Below, one piece after another: positions 7,684 to 16,741 of a stretch of 64,000 bases of DNA (positions are counted from its first letter, which is position 1; every line of letters begins with the position of its first letter). Both the position numbers and the translations under genes were made by a program. The stretch lies in assembly GCF_900169505.1 (NCBI RefSeq), contig NZ_LT827021.1, forward strand, positions 620,001 to 684,000, written 5' to 3'. Below the pieces are notes generated by a model. That model searched no databases, was not told the DNA's origin, and saw only the letters and a program-made list of their open reading frames with translations. The stretch is from Arabiibacter massiliensis. Lineage in GTDB: Bacteria > Actinomycetota > Coriobacteriia > Coriobacteriales > Eggerthellaceae.

Positions 7684-9278
7684 TTGCAACGCGACAAGAT
7701 CAAGCCGATACTTTTTAGCATCGTCAAGCACTCCAGCGCCGAGGAGCTCAAGCGGCAACTGCCCAAGGACGTCCTCTCGGGCTCATGGTGGCCGTCGTTG
7801 CGCTGCTCTTGTCCATCGCGCTCGCCATCGCCTCGGGCGTGAGCCCCGAGCAGGGGCTCTACACCGCCATCGTCACCGGGTTCCTCATCGCCTTCCTCGG
7901 CGGCAGCCGCGTGCAGATCTCGGGCCCCACGGCGGCCTTCGCCACCATCGTCGCGGGCATCGTGGCCACCGATGGCGTGGACGACCTGGTCGCGGCCACC
8001 ATCATAGCCGGCGTCCTGCTCATCCTGATGGGTCTGCTCAAGCTGGGATCCCTCATTCGGTTCGTGCCCTACACCATCACCACCGGCTTCACTGCGGGTA
8101 TCGCGGTCACCCTCGTCATCGGGCAGGTCAAGGACTTCCTCGGCCTCGCCTTCCCCGCCGGCGCGCCGACCGTCGAGACTATGGACAAATTGCAAGCCGT
8201 CGCCCAGAGCGTCGGCACGGCGAACTGGCAGGCCCTTCTCGTGGGCGCGGTGTGCCTCGCTATCCTGTTCCTCTAGCCCAAGGTGAGCGAGCGCATCCCC
8301 GGGTCGCTCGTGGCGCTCCTCGCGGGCGTCGCAATGGTGAGCGGCTTCGGCATGCAGGTGAGCACCATCGGCGACCTCTACGTGCTCACGAGCGAGCCGT
8401 CCGCGCTTCACATCCCCCAGCTCAGCGTCGACCTTTTGCGCGACCAGCTGCCGAACGGCGTCACCATCGCCATCCTGGCCGCCATCGAGTTGCTTTTGTC
8501 CTGCGTCGTGGCCGACAGCATGATCAGCTCGCACCACCGCAGCAACATGGAGTTGGTGGCGCAGGGCGTGGGCAACATCGGCTCGGTGCTGTTCGGCGGC
8601 ATCCCGGCAACGGGCGCCATCGCGCGCACCGCCGCGAACGTCAAGAACGGCGATGCCCGTCATCGCGGCCATCCTGCTGCACGTCGCGTACAACATGTCC
8701 GGCTGGCGCAACTTCGTCCACCTGTGCAGGACGGCCTCCCGCGGCGCGGTGGCCACGCTGCTGCTCACCTTCGCGCTGACCATCGTGTTCGACCTGGTGG
8801 TGGCCATCGGCGTGGGCATGCTCATCACAGTCGTGCTGTTCATGAAGATGGTGAGCGAGGAGACCGAGGTGCGCGGCTGGAAGTACTACGGCGACGAGGA
8901 CTCCGAGGTCACGCACCTGCGCGAGCTGCCCGAGAGCGTGCGCGTGTACGAGATCAACGGCACGATGTTCTTCGGCATGACGGACCGCATCTCCGACATC
9001 TCGGTGAAATCGTTCACGAAGTACCTGATCATCCGCATGCGCGGCGTGCCCTCGCTCGACTCGACGGGCATGAACGCGCTCGAGAGCCTCCATGCGTACT
9101 GCCGCGAGAACGGCGTCAGCCTCATCTTCTCGCACGCCAACGAGCAGCCGATGAAGACCATGCGCGCGCCGGCTTCGTGAACCTCGTGGGCGAGGACCAC
9201 TTCCGCGCCAACATCGACGACGTCATAGCCTTCGCACGCCACCTGCTGGACGAGGAGGGGGCGGTGGCGAAGGCCTGA
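7684..9278 (+). pseudogene. SulP family anion transporter, pseudogene with four lesions
   Basis: The conceptual protein is a SulP permease with a C-terminal STAS domain, normally a proton- or sodium-coupled anion (sulfate, bicarbonate, dicarboxylate) carrier. Pieces occur in order: the cytoplasmic start (IKPILFSIVKHSSAEELKRQ), helices including GLYTAIVTGFLIAFLGGSRV, and the STAS segment EINGTMFFGMTDRIS. Four lesions break it: a one-base deletion near 7783, a TAG at 8274-8276 where the family has W in WPKVSERIPGS, a deletion of roughly 35-40 codons with frameshift near 8652 (after ANVKNG), and another one-base deletion near 9166. It cannot make a working transporter. Confidence 0.88.
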
Positions 9279-9279
9279 C

Positions 9280-9858
9280 CTACAGCGCCCCGACCGTCTC
9301 CCGGTACACGAAGCAGCCCACGATGTGGTCGTTCACGATGCCGACGGATTGCAGGTAGGCATAGATGCTGGTGGAGCCGACGAACTTGAAGCCGCGCTCC
9401 TTCAGGTCCTTGCTCACCTGATCGGAAAGCAGCGTGGTGACAGGGATCTCCGTTTGGCTCCGCCAATGGTTCACGATGGGCGTGCCGTCCACGTAGCTCC
9501 AGATGAACGCGTCGAAGCTGCCGAACTCCTCGACCACGTCCAAAAACAGCCTGGCGTTGGTCACGGCGGCTTTGATCTTCTGGCGGTTGCGGATGATGCC
9601 CGCGTTCGCCATGAGCTCCTCGATCTTCGCCTCGTCGTAGGACGCCACCTTGACGGGATCGAAGCCGTCGAACGCCCCGCGGTACGCCTCGCGCTTCTTG
9701 AGGACGGTTAGCCACGAGAGGCCCGCCTGCGCGCCCTCGAGGATCAGCATCTCGAACAGCTTTCGGTCGTCGTGGACGGGCCTTCCCCACTCGTTGTCGT
9801 GGTAGTCCACGTAAATCGGCAGGTCGCCCGCCCACGGGCACCTGGTCTTCTCCTCCAT
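9280..9858 (-). CDS. tag: DNA-3-methyladenine glycosylase I
   Basis: A 192-residue base-excision repair enzyme that removes 3-methyladenine from alkylated DNA. It shows the zinc-site residues of Tag: CPW near the N-terminus, YHDNEWGRP shortly after, and DHIVGCFVY near the C-terminus. The substrate region LEGAQAGLSWLTVLKKRE is also typical. I chose the ATG at 9858 (MEEKTRCPW) because GGGGGAG sits just upstream; a longer start at 9885 would run into the LuxR gene, whose stop is only 1 nt away. Length matches the family. Confidence 0.95.
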   Translation of the reverse strand: MEEKTRCPWAGDLPIYVDYHDNEWGRPVHDDRKLFEMLILEGAQAGLSWLTVLKKREAYRGAFDGFDPVKVASYDEAKIEELMANAGIIRNRQKIKAAVTNARLFLDVVEEFGSFDAFIWSYVDGTPIVNHWRSQTEIPVTTLLSDQVSKDLKERGFKFVGSTSIYAYLQSVGIVNDHIVGCFVYRETVGAL

Positions 9859-9859
9859 G

Positions 9860-11263
9860 TCACTCCCCCAATTCCACGCCGACAAGCTCGGAGAGCTCCG
9901 CGCGCGAATGCACGTCCAGCTTCTGATACAAATGCTTGATATGCGTCTTCACCGTGCTCGGCGCGATGTAGAGGTCCCTTGCCACCTGCCCCTGCTTCTT
10001 TCCTTGGACGATCAGGGTAAGGATCTCGGACTCGCGCGAGGTGAGGCCGAACTTGACGCTCAGCTCGTCGCACTTCACGCCGATCCGCAAGCGATTTTCG
10101 CAGCTTTGGCCGCTGAAGCTCTTCAGCACGGCACCCCATGGCGTCGTCAGCTGCTTTTCGGAAAGAAAGAACAGCGTCGCCGTCGCGACAGCGACGGCGA
10201 CGACCGCGCAAAGCGCCAGATAACCGAACGAGGATGCAGGCAGCACCTCCGTCGCCGTCAGGCCCGCCTGCACCGACACGAGCCGGACGGCCCGCTCGAT
10301 GCCGAAAAGCCATACCGCGTTGAACCCGTATTGATAGGTGAGGTTGCTGAGCACTACCATGATGACGATCAACACGAAAGTGTAGGCTCCCAAGGCGCAG
10401 AAGCTTGCCAGCTCCCCGCCGAACGGGATCCAAGAGCCCAGGGGGACGAGCGACATCAAGAGCAGCGGGCACGCCGCGAAATAGGCGAAGGACAGCCTCA
10501 ATCGATCACGGCGCAGGCAGACGACCAGGTACACCGCGCCTGCGGCGGCCACGCAGCCGAAGCCCGAATGGATGCCCAGCTCGCTCCCGAACACGCTCTC
10601 GCACATTCCGTAGGAGAAGGAGTAGAGCGCTACGATCGCGATCGGCTTCCAGGGGAAGGAAAAGGAACCCCATGCGGCGTGAGGACGCTCGTTGTCGGGC
10701 AAGAGCGCGTAAGCGCGACGAAGGCAGATCAGGCTGGCGACGGGGATGAGGCACGTGCAAACCCACAGCCAGGGAATGGCAAGTCCTTTGAAAAGCCACA
10801 GCACCAAGGCGCCGACGACCAACCCTCCAGAGAAGTACAACGCCACTCGAAACGGATTCAAGCATCCGAACAGCTCGGACCACAGCAAGATGATGAGGGC
10901 GATGCCGATCGCTCCCAAAACAGCGGCAGGAGCACCGAAGACGCCTGCCAGCTCGGGCATGTAAACACTTAAGAAGTTCATGCAGGCGGAAACTACCAGA
11001 CAGGTGCCGGTGGCAAAGGGAACCCCCGGTTTGCCGTGCAAGGGCGCGATTCGCCGGGAGCAGGCGGTGGCAACGAGCAGCACGGCAGCGGCTATCATGT
11101 TGAAAGCAGCGAACCCAAAACCCGTCTGGTCTTGGGAGGGAAACGCGATGGCACCGTTGGAGTACACCGTTTCCGTCCACACGCGGAACAACCCCATGCC
11201 CGTGAAGGCAAAAGGCATCTCGATGAAGAGCTCCTTCAAGTTTGCGAACCGTTTCACCTTCAT
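9860..11263 (-). CDS. LuxR-type regulator with a polytopic membrane domain
   Basis: About 467 residues. The N-terminal ~390 residues contain around twelve hydrophobic helices, and the C-terminus is a LuxR/GerE DNA-binding domain (LTSRESEILTLIVQGKKQGQ, then APSTVKTHIKHLYQKLDVHS). This membrane-bound LuxR architecture is typical of Eggerthellaceae, where such genes sit next to the respiratory-type reductases they control. Here it diverges from the Tat flavoprotein at 11593, so control of that gene by a membrane-sensed ligand is likely. The start could be 11263 or 11308; neither has a strong ribosome binding site. Confidence 0.88.
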   Translation of the reverse strand: MKVKRFANLKELFIEMPFAFTGMGLFRVWTETVYSNGAIAFPSQDQTGFGFAAFNMIAAAVLLVATACSRRIAPLHGKPGVPFATGTCLVVSACMNFLSVYMPELAGVFGAPAAVLGAIGIALIILLWSELFGCLNPFRVALYFSGGLVVGALVLWLFKGLAIPWLWVCTCLIPVASLICLRRAYALLPDNERPHAAWGSFSFPWKPIAIVALYSFSYGMCESVFGSELGIHSGFGCVAAAGAVYLVVCLRRDRLRLSFAYFAACPLLLMSLVPLGSWIPFGGELASFCALGAYTFVLIVIMVVLSNLTYQYGFNAVWLFGIERAVRLVSVQAGLTATEVLPASSFGYLALCAVVAVAVATATLFFLSEKQLTTPWGAVLKSFSGQSCENRLRIGVKCDELSVKFGLTSRESEILTLIVQGKKQGQVARDLYIAPSTVKTHIKHLYQKLDVHSRAELSELVGVELGE

Positions 11264-11372
11264 GACGCGCCCCCGCTCGTATGAGCCTTCCCTTCCCCTG
11301 CGCTCCATCCCGCCTAACCCTCTGCGAGGGAATTATAGCGCCGAAGCGTGGGGAGAGATGCTCCGATTCGCC

Positions 11373-11426
11373 AATATCCCCCCTCTTTACGAGGCAGGGG
11401 GGATGCCTCTCTCCCGAATATCCCCC
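11373..11426. promoter_or_regulatory. Repeated motif and inverted repeat in the LuxR/flavoprotein divergent region
   Basis: The 329-bp gap between the LuxR gene and the flavoprotein holds AATATCCCCC twice, at 11373-11382 and 11417-11426, 44 bp apart, about four helical turns. The first copy also belongs to a 9-bp perfect inverted repeat (ATCCCCCCT 11376-11384, AGGGGGGAT 11396-11404). These are candidates for the LuxR-type regulator's binding sites; the rest of the gap shows nothing I can name. Confidence 0.5.
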
Positions 11427-11592
11427 TCCTTCCAGGTGCGGAGGAGGATGGCGAGACGCGGCCGGCCTTGTATGGTTTCAAGCGACGACGGCGATGCGGC
11501 TCCCCTTACGCAGACATCGCCTCGAGCAAAGGGAGAGGAAGCGTCCGGCATCGGAAAACCCGCGCCAGACGCGCATCGAGAAAGGAACGAAC

Positions 11593-13221
11593 ATGGAACG
11601 GAACATTTCGCGCCGCAACTTCTTGACCGGGGCCGCTGCTGCCGTAGCGGGCGCTGCCGTCACGAGCATGGCCGGCTGCGCGCCGAGCGGCAAGGCGTCT
11701 GCGGAGGCCAACGCGGGCGCCGCCGAAGGAACGCGCTGGAGCTGGGAGACCAAGCCCGAGCCCATCAGCGACGCGGACATCGTCGAGACGATTGACACCG
11801 ACATCTGCGTGGTGGGCTTCGGCTCTTCGGGCACCACCTGCGCCATGGCCGCCGCCCAAAGCGGCGCGAAGGTCGTCGTCCTGCAAAAGCTGGACCAAGT
11901 CATCACCAACGGATGGTGCGTCGCCGCGTACAATTCCCAAATGTTCCTCGACGCCGGGCAAACCTACGACCTCGCGCAGATATACAACGACTTCGCCAAC
12001 CTGTCGAACGGCCGCGACAACCCCAAAGTCGTCCAGACCTTCCTGCGTCGCAGCGGCGAGGTGATCGACTACATCATCCGTCAAACGCCTGAATTCACTC
12101 CCGTCATGCAAGGTTCCGGCCACACATACGGCTGGTACATCAACAACGACATGGCCACGCGCTACGAGCAGTTCAAGAAGCTCCTGAACGCCGTCGCCGA
12201 CAAGGCAGTGGCCGCCGGCGCCGACGTTCGCTACAACACCCCCGCCGTTCAATTGGTCCAGGACGAGACCGGGCGCGTCACCGGAGTGATCGGCGAGGGC
12301 AAGGAAGGCTACGTCAAGGTGAACGCCTCGAAGGGCGTCATCCTGTGCACGGGCGACACGTCCGACGACAAGGAGATGCTCGAAGCCTACTGCCCCCTCA
12401 TGCTCGGCGTGCAAAGCATGCACGGCGCGCCGTGCAACACAGGCGACGGACAGAAGATGGGCCTGTGGGCAGGCGCCTCCATGGACCCCGCCCCCCACAC
12501 CATGATGATGCACTTCGATCCCACCTGGATGCCCGAAGGAAACGCCCCCTATTCCGGCATTCCCTGGCTTCGGGTGAACCTGAACGGCGAGCGCTTCGGA
12601 AACGAGAACCTCGGCTATCAGAGCCATGTGACCCAGGTCCGCTATCAGCCGGAAATGACCGCCTTCCAAATCATCGACAAGAATTGGGACCAGCACGCTC
12701 CCAAGGGAGACTACAAGCATCCCAACAGCCACAGCCGCGGCACGGCAGATCCGGCCAACGATTGGAAGTCGGCCCTGGAGCGCGGCGCCATCGTCGAGGC
12801 GGACAGCATCGAGGAGCTTGCCGATAAGTGCGGCATCGACAAAGAGAACCTCGTGGCCACGGTCACTCGCTACAACGAGCTGGTGGATGCTGGCTACGAC
12901 GAGGACTTCGGCGTCGATGGAACGTTCATGACCTACAACGGCATCAAGGAAGCGCCTTTCTACGCCATCAAGCGCATGCCCGCCGTCCTGTCCACGTGCG
13001 GAGGCCTCGCCATCAACGAGAAGCTCGAGGTGCTCGACGAGTCCAACAAGCCCTTGGGCGGCCTCTACGCCGCAGGCAACGCGTCCGGCTCCTACTACGG
13101 CGACGATTACCCCCTGTTCATCACCGGCGGCTCCCACGGTCGCGCTTGGACCTTCGGCGTGCTGTCGGCCCGCTCGGCCCTCGGCATGCTCGAAGAGCCC
13201 GTGGATACGCTCGGCGCATAG
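11593..13221 (+). CDS. Tat-exported FAD-dependent fumarate-reductase-type oxidoreductase
   Basis: A 542-residue protein with a twin-arginine signal (ISRRNFLTGAAAAVAGAA) ending in a lipobox-like MAGC, then an FAD-binding Rossmann start (DTDICVVGFGSSGTTCAMAA) and the C-terminal FAD_binding_2 segment (KPLGGLYAAGNASGSYYG). The family includes periplasmic fumarate, urocanate and other organic-acceptor reductases. No FMN-binding domain and no cytochrome subunit are encoded here, so its electron donor is separate. GAAAGGAACGAAC precedes the ATG. Pairing with a divergent membrane LuxR regulator suggests induction by its own electron acceptor. The acceptor cannot be named from sequence. Confidence 0.9.
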   Translation: MERNISRRNFLTGAAAAVAGAAVTSMAGCAPSGKASAEANAGAAEGTRWSWETKPEPISDADIVETIDTDICVVGFGSSGTTCAMAAAQSGAKVVVLQKLDQVITNGWCVAAYNSQMFLDAGQTYDLAQIYNDFANLSNGRDNPKVVQTFLRRSGEVIDYIIRQTPEFTPVMQGSGHTYGWYINNDMATRYEQFKKLLNAVADKAVAAGADVRYNTPAVQLVQDETGRVTGVIGEGKEGYVKVNASKGVILCTGDTSDDKEMLEAYCPLMLGVQSMHGAPCNTGDGQKMGLWAGASMDPAPHTMMMHFDPTWMPEGNAPYSGIPWLRVNLNGERFGNENLGYQSHVTQVRYQPEMTAFQIIDKNWDQHAPKGDYKHPNSHSRGTADPANDWKSALERGAIVEADSIEELADKCGIDKENLVATVTRYNELVDAGYDEDFGVDGTFMTYNGIKEAPFYAIKRMPAVLSTCGGLAINEKLEVLDESNKPLGGLYAAGNASGSYYGDDYPLFITGGSHGRAWTFGVLSARSALGMLEEPVDTLGA

Positions 13222-13241
13222 CGCCTCCGCATCCTCCCTCC

Positions 13242-13273
13242 CGCGCAGAGGGTCCTCCGGGGCCCTCTGCGCG
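13242..13273 (+). terminator. Terminator-like hairpin after the flavoprotein
   Basis: An 11-bp perfect stem (13242-13252 CGCGCAGAGGG with 13263-13273) and a 10-base loop, followed only by CTTTCG. It lies between convergent genes; the weak T-run makes factor-independent termination plausible but not certain. Confidence 0.65.
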
Positions 13274-13282
13274 CTTTCGCCC

Positions 13283-14158
13283 CTAGTGAAACGTCATCCG
13301 GTACACGAGCGTCGTGCTCTCCCCCGGTGCGAGCACGCGCACGCCGGGCTTCTCGGCCAGCTCGCGCGACGAGAAGTGCGCGTCAGGCAGCGCCGACCAG
13401 GGCTCGAGGCACAGGTAGCGCGCGTCGTCCTGGCCGTCCTTCGTCCAAATGCCCAGGTAGGGGAAGTCGGGGAATTCAACCGTCACCTCGCGGTCGTTCT
13501 CGACGCTCGCCAGCGCGACCCTGCTGCCGAGTACATTCTCCAGCACGATAGTGTCGATGCCCAGCTGCTCGGGGGTCTTCGTCAGGCGGCCGTCCTCGAG
13601 CGGCACCTCGATCTTCGGGAACGTCAGGATGCCCGAAGCGTCCATGTCGAACATCTCGATTGCATCGAGGTCCTCGAAGCGCACGAAGTAGTCCGCCATA
13701 TGCTCCCCCGGCAGCAGCCGCGTCGCGTACGCCTCGTGACCGCCCAGCTCGAACGGCATCGGTGCGTCGCCCATGTTCTCCACGGTGTGCGACTTCACGA
13801 TCGCGTTGCCCTCGAGCGAGAAGTCAACGAGCAGGCGGAAGTCGAAGGGGTAGACCGCGCGCGTCCCGTCGTCGGAGACCGTCTCAAAGCGCGCGTGCAT
13901 GGCCGACACCTGCTCGGCCGCGAACACCCTGTCGCGGCAGAACCCGTGCATCGGCACGTCCACGCGCTCGCCGCCGTTCGCGTACCACCCGTCCCGCAAG
14001 CGCCCGATCAGCGGGAACAGAAGCGGCGCGCGCCTCCCCCACACGGCCGGATCGCCGCACCACATCCGCTCGAGCCCGTCGCACACGACGCTTTGCAGCT
14101 CCGCCCCCTTATGCGCGATGCGCACGGAAAGCGCTTCGTTCGCCAATGAAACCATCAT
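13283..14158 (-). CDS. Aldose 1-epimerase family protein
   Basis: A 291-residue protein of the galactose-mutarotase fold. The likely catalytic residues are visible: MHGFCRDRVF (first histidine), FELGGHEAYA (second histidine) and YLCLEPWSALP (glutamate base), so it is probably active on a hexose or hexose phosphate. Length is typical of the LacX/YeaD-like branch. The start is one of two adjacent ATGs (14158 or 14155) after AGGCGGC. It is followed in the same direction by nothing until the convergent flavoprotein; upstream is the FBPase gene, also minus strand, 47 bp away. Confidence 0.85.
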   Translation of the reverse strand: MMVSLANEALSVRIAHKGAELQSVVCDGLERMWCGDPAVWGRRAPLLFPLIGRLRDGWYANGGERVDVPMHGFCRDRVFAAEQVSAMHARFETVSDDGTRAVYPFDFRLLVDFSLEGNAIVKSHTVENMGDAPMPFELGGHEAYATRLLPGEHMADYFVRFEDLDAIEMFDMDASGILTFPKIEVPLEDGRLTKTPEQLGIDTIVLENVLGSRVALASVENDREVTVEFPDFPYLGIWTKDGQDDARYLCLEPWSALPDAHFSSRELAEKPGVRVLAPGESTTLVYRMTFH

Positions 14159-14205
14159 TGCCGCCTATTCCCGTTTTGACAAAAGGACGCTCTACGCCGC
14201 AACCC

Positions 14206-16161
14206 CTACTTCCCACCTTCGGCTATCTCGCCGGTGCGATAGGCCTCAAGCAGCCGCTCCAACTCGGCTATCTGGCGCTTGAGCTCGGCGCCGATGTCGG
14301 TGTCGGCCACCAGCGTGCGGCCATCCACGCGCTCCACCACGCTGCGCGACGAGTGGATGTCGAGCTCGCGCTCCACCGCCGCCTGCGCTGACTCCAACGG
14401 CTCGTGCGCGGCCAGCACGAACCCGTACGAGTTCGAGATGAGCGTGTAGCCCGCGATGCCGGTGGTGGGCTGGTAGGCCTTCGAGAAGCCGCCGTCGATG
14501 GTGAGCACGCGCCCGCCGCACTTCACCGGGTCCTCGCCGTCCTTCACCTTCACCGGCACGTGCCCGCACACGATGCGCGACGTCTCGGGGTCCATCCCGA
14601 AGTCCTCGAAGATGCCGGCCATCACGCGCTCGTCGTTCAGGTAGGTGTAGAACGGGTTCTTGACCTCCTTGCGCGCCTCCTTCTCGGCGATGAGGTAGAT
14701 CTCGAACGTGGCCATCTTGCTCTTCGCGAACAGGGGCGAGCCCTCCCCCAGCCACATGTACCACAAAAGGTCGCGGCCGCGCTTGCGCATCTCGGGGTCG
14801 GGGTCGTTGAACGCCGCGCGCACGTAGCGCTCCATCACGTCGTAAAGCGCCCGGCCCTTGTACTTCTCGCCGAACACGTCCGTCTCCATAAGCGAGCCGT
14901 CCTCGTTCAGCGGCACGCACGCGTGGAACAGCAGGCTGCCGTTGTACACCTTGTACAGGCTGCCGGCCTCCAGGAAGAAGTGCATGTGGCGCTGCAGCTT
15001 CTCGCAGTTCGTGAACGCCTGCTCGAGGCGCTGCACGACCTCTTCCTCCTCAGGCGTGAGCCGGTAGGGGTCGGCCGGATCCACCGTAGGGAACACGGTG
15101 TCGGTGAGCTCGTATTCCACTCCGTCGAGCATCACCGTGCCGCGCTCGTAATCGATCTTGTCCAGAAGCTTACGGCTCTCCAGGCCGAAGCCGGGGTTCT
15201 CGTCGATGAGCTGGCCTTCCACCTTGAACTGGATGATGGCCATGGCCTTCTGTATCTTCACGTTCATCTCCAGCTCCTGCGGCGGCAGGTCGGGGTTGCC
15301 CTTGAGGGCGAAACCGACGCAGGGGTCGTCGGCGTAGGCGCTCGTCGCGAACGCCGCGAGCGGCAGGATGTTGATGCCGTAGGCGTCCTCCAGGATGGAG
15401 AGGTTGCCGTAGCGCGCGCAGTTGCGCACCACGTGCGCGATGCAGCCGCGCTGGCCGAGCGCGGCGCCCATCCACACGATGTCGTGGTTGCCCCACTGGA
15501 TGTCGAGCGAGTGGTAGCCGGCGAGCGCGTCCATGATGACGTCGGGGTACGGCCCGCGGTCGTAGATGTCGCCCACGATGTGCAAGTGGTCGATGGCGAG
15601 GCGCTGGATGAGTTGGCAGAGCGCCTCGATGAGCGCGTCTACGCGGCCGGTGCGGATGACGGCGTCGATGATGGCGGCGTAGTAGGCCTGCTTGTCCACG
15701 CCGTGGCTGTCCTCGGTCATCAGCTCCTCGATGATGTAGGCGAAGTCGCGCGGCAGCGCTTTGCGCACGCGGGAGCGCGTGTACTTCTGCGCGGCGCGGC
15801 GGCACACGGCCACGAGGCGCGGGATGGCGACCTCGTACCAGGCCTGCGCATCGGCGGTGCGCGCCAGCTCCAGCTCCATCTTCTCGCGCGGGTAGTAGAT
15901 GAGGGTGGCGAGCGAGCGCTTCTCCTGCTCGGTCAGCTCGTCGCCGAACACGTCGTCTATCTTGAGACGGATGGAACCCGAGCCGTTACGCAGGATGTGC
16001 GAGAACGCCTCGTACTCGCCGTGGATGTCGGAGGCGAAGAACTCGGTGCCCTTCGGCAGGTTCAGGATGGCGCTGAGGTTGATGATCTCCGCCGAAGCCT
16101 TCGCGGCGGTGGGAAACGACCGCGAGAGAAGTTCCAGGTACCGCTTTTCCATCGCATCCAT
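14206..16161 (-). CDS. fbp: Fructose-1,6-bisphosphatase, class III
   Basis: A 651-residue cytoplasmic enzyme that dephosphorylates fructose 1,6-bisphosphate in gluconeogenesis. Metallophosphatase motifs are present: FFASDIHGEYEAF near residue 40, DHLHIVGDIYDRGPYPD and IQWGNHDIVWMGAALG in the middle, and RIVCGHVPVKVKDG toward the C-terminus. Class III enzymes are this long and are known from Firmicutes and related groups. The start at 16161 follows AAGGAGG at 9 nt. The aldose epimerase gene lies directly downstream and may be cotranscribed. Confidence 0.95.
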   Translation of the reverse strand: MDAMEKRYLELLSRSFPTAAKASAEIINLSAILNLPKGTEFFASDIHGEYEAFSHILRNGSGSIRLKIDDVFGDELTEQEKRSLATLIYYPREKMELELARTADAQAWYEVAIPRLVAVCRRAAQKYTRSRVRKALPRDFAYIIEELMTEDSHGVDKQAYYAAIIDAVIRTGRVDALIEALCQLIQRLAIDHLHIVGDIYDRGPYPDVIMDALAGYHSLDIQWGNHDIVWMGAALGQRGCIAHVVRNCARYGNLSILEDAYGINILPLAAFATSAYADDPCVGFALKGNPDLPPQELEMNVKIQKAMAIIQFKVEGQLIDENPGFGLESRKLLDKIDYERGTVMLDGVEYELTDTVFPTVDPADPYRLTPEEEEVVQRLEQAFTNCEKLQRHMHFFLEAGSLYKVYNGSLLFHACVPLNEDGSLMETDVFGEKYKGRALYDVMERYVRAAFNDPDPEMRKRGRDLLWYMWLGEGSPLFAKSKMATFEIYLIAEKEARKEVKNPFYTYLNDERVMAGIFEDFGMDPETSRIVCGHVPVKVKDGEDPVKCGGRVLTIDGGFSKAYQPTTGIAGYTLISNSYGFVLAAHEPLESAQAAVERELDIHSSRSVVERVDGRTLVADTDIGAELKRQIAELERLLEAYRTGEIAEGGK

Positions 16162-16317
16162 GGGCGAGCCTCCTTGGGTCCGAGCAGCTTGACGATAGCC
16201 CTATGATACCCGCTTGCAAGCCGCGTCGCCCAGCCCGAAACCGAACGGTTCGGATAATCGACAGAGAACGAGAAGCGTCCGGAGCGAAGATCGATGCCGG
16301 GCGGGCAATCGAGAGGA

Positions 16318-16659
16318 CTACTCCCATTGCTTCCACACGTCCGGCGCGTAGCCGACCGTGGCCTGCTTGCCGTTGCGCACGATGGGCTCGGCCAGCACGT
16401 GCTGGTTCTCCAGCAGCTTGTCGAACCTCTGGTCGGGAGACAGGTACGCGAGCAGCGCCACCGCGTCCTGGTCCTTCGCCTTCGGGTCGATGAGCGCATC
16501 GATGCCGCCGACCGCGCGGCGCACCGATTCCAGCTCGCCTTTGCTCATCCCCTTCTCCGCGAGGTCGATGAACTGGAACTTCACACGCCGCTCCTTGAAG
16601 TAGCGCTGCGCCTTCTTCGTGTCGAAGCTCTTCTTGGTGCCGAACACCTGGATGTTCAT
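16318..16659 (-). CDS. ArsC/Spx-family thioredoxin-fold protein lacking the active cysteine
   Basis: A 113-residue protein that aligns by eye with the ArsC/YffB family: short N-terminal strand, helix beginning KKA, the RFDKLLENQ segment and a C-terminal WKQWE. In the family the motif reads G-x-K-x-C-x-x-x-KKA; here it is GTKKSFDTKKA, with serine (AGC, residue 11) in place of the nucleophilic cysteine. No other cysteine exists in the protein. It therefore cannot be a classical arsenate reductase; a regulatory or binding role is possible. The start is supported by length; only a weak GA-rich ribosome binding site precedes it. Confidence 0.8.
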   Translation of the reverse strand: MNIQVFGTKKSFDTKKAQRYFKERRVKFQFIDLAEKGMSKGELESVRRAVGGIDALIDPKAKDQDAVALLAYLSPDQRFDKLLENQHVLAEPIVRNGKQATVGYAPDVWKQWE

Positions 16660-16680
16660 CGCATTCGCCTCCCCCGCCTG

Positions 16681-16740
16681 CTAGATCGGCTCGACGCCCA
16701 GAACCACCAGATGCGCGCAAGGATGTATGCCGACGTCGCG
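16681..16740 (-). pseudogene. Possible 3' remnant of an unknown gene next to the AT-rich insertion
   Basis: A GC-rich minus-strand frame reads RDVGIHPCAHLVVLGVEPI then TAG, which looks like a protein tail. It has no start of its own and abuts the stop codon of the AT-rich kinase gene within two bases, so it may be the end of a gene displaced by that insertion. Short and uncertain. Confidence 0.25.
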
Positions 16741-16741
16741 T

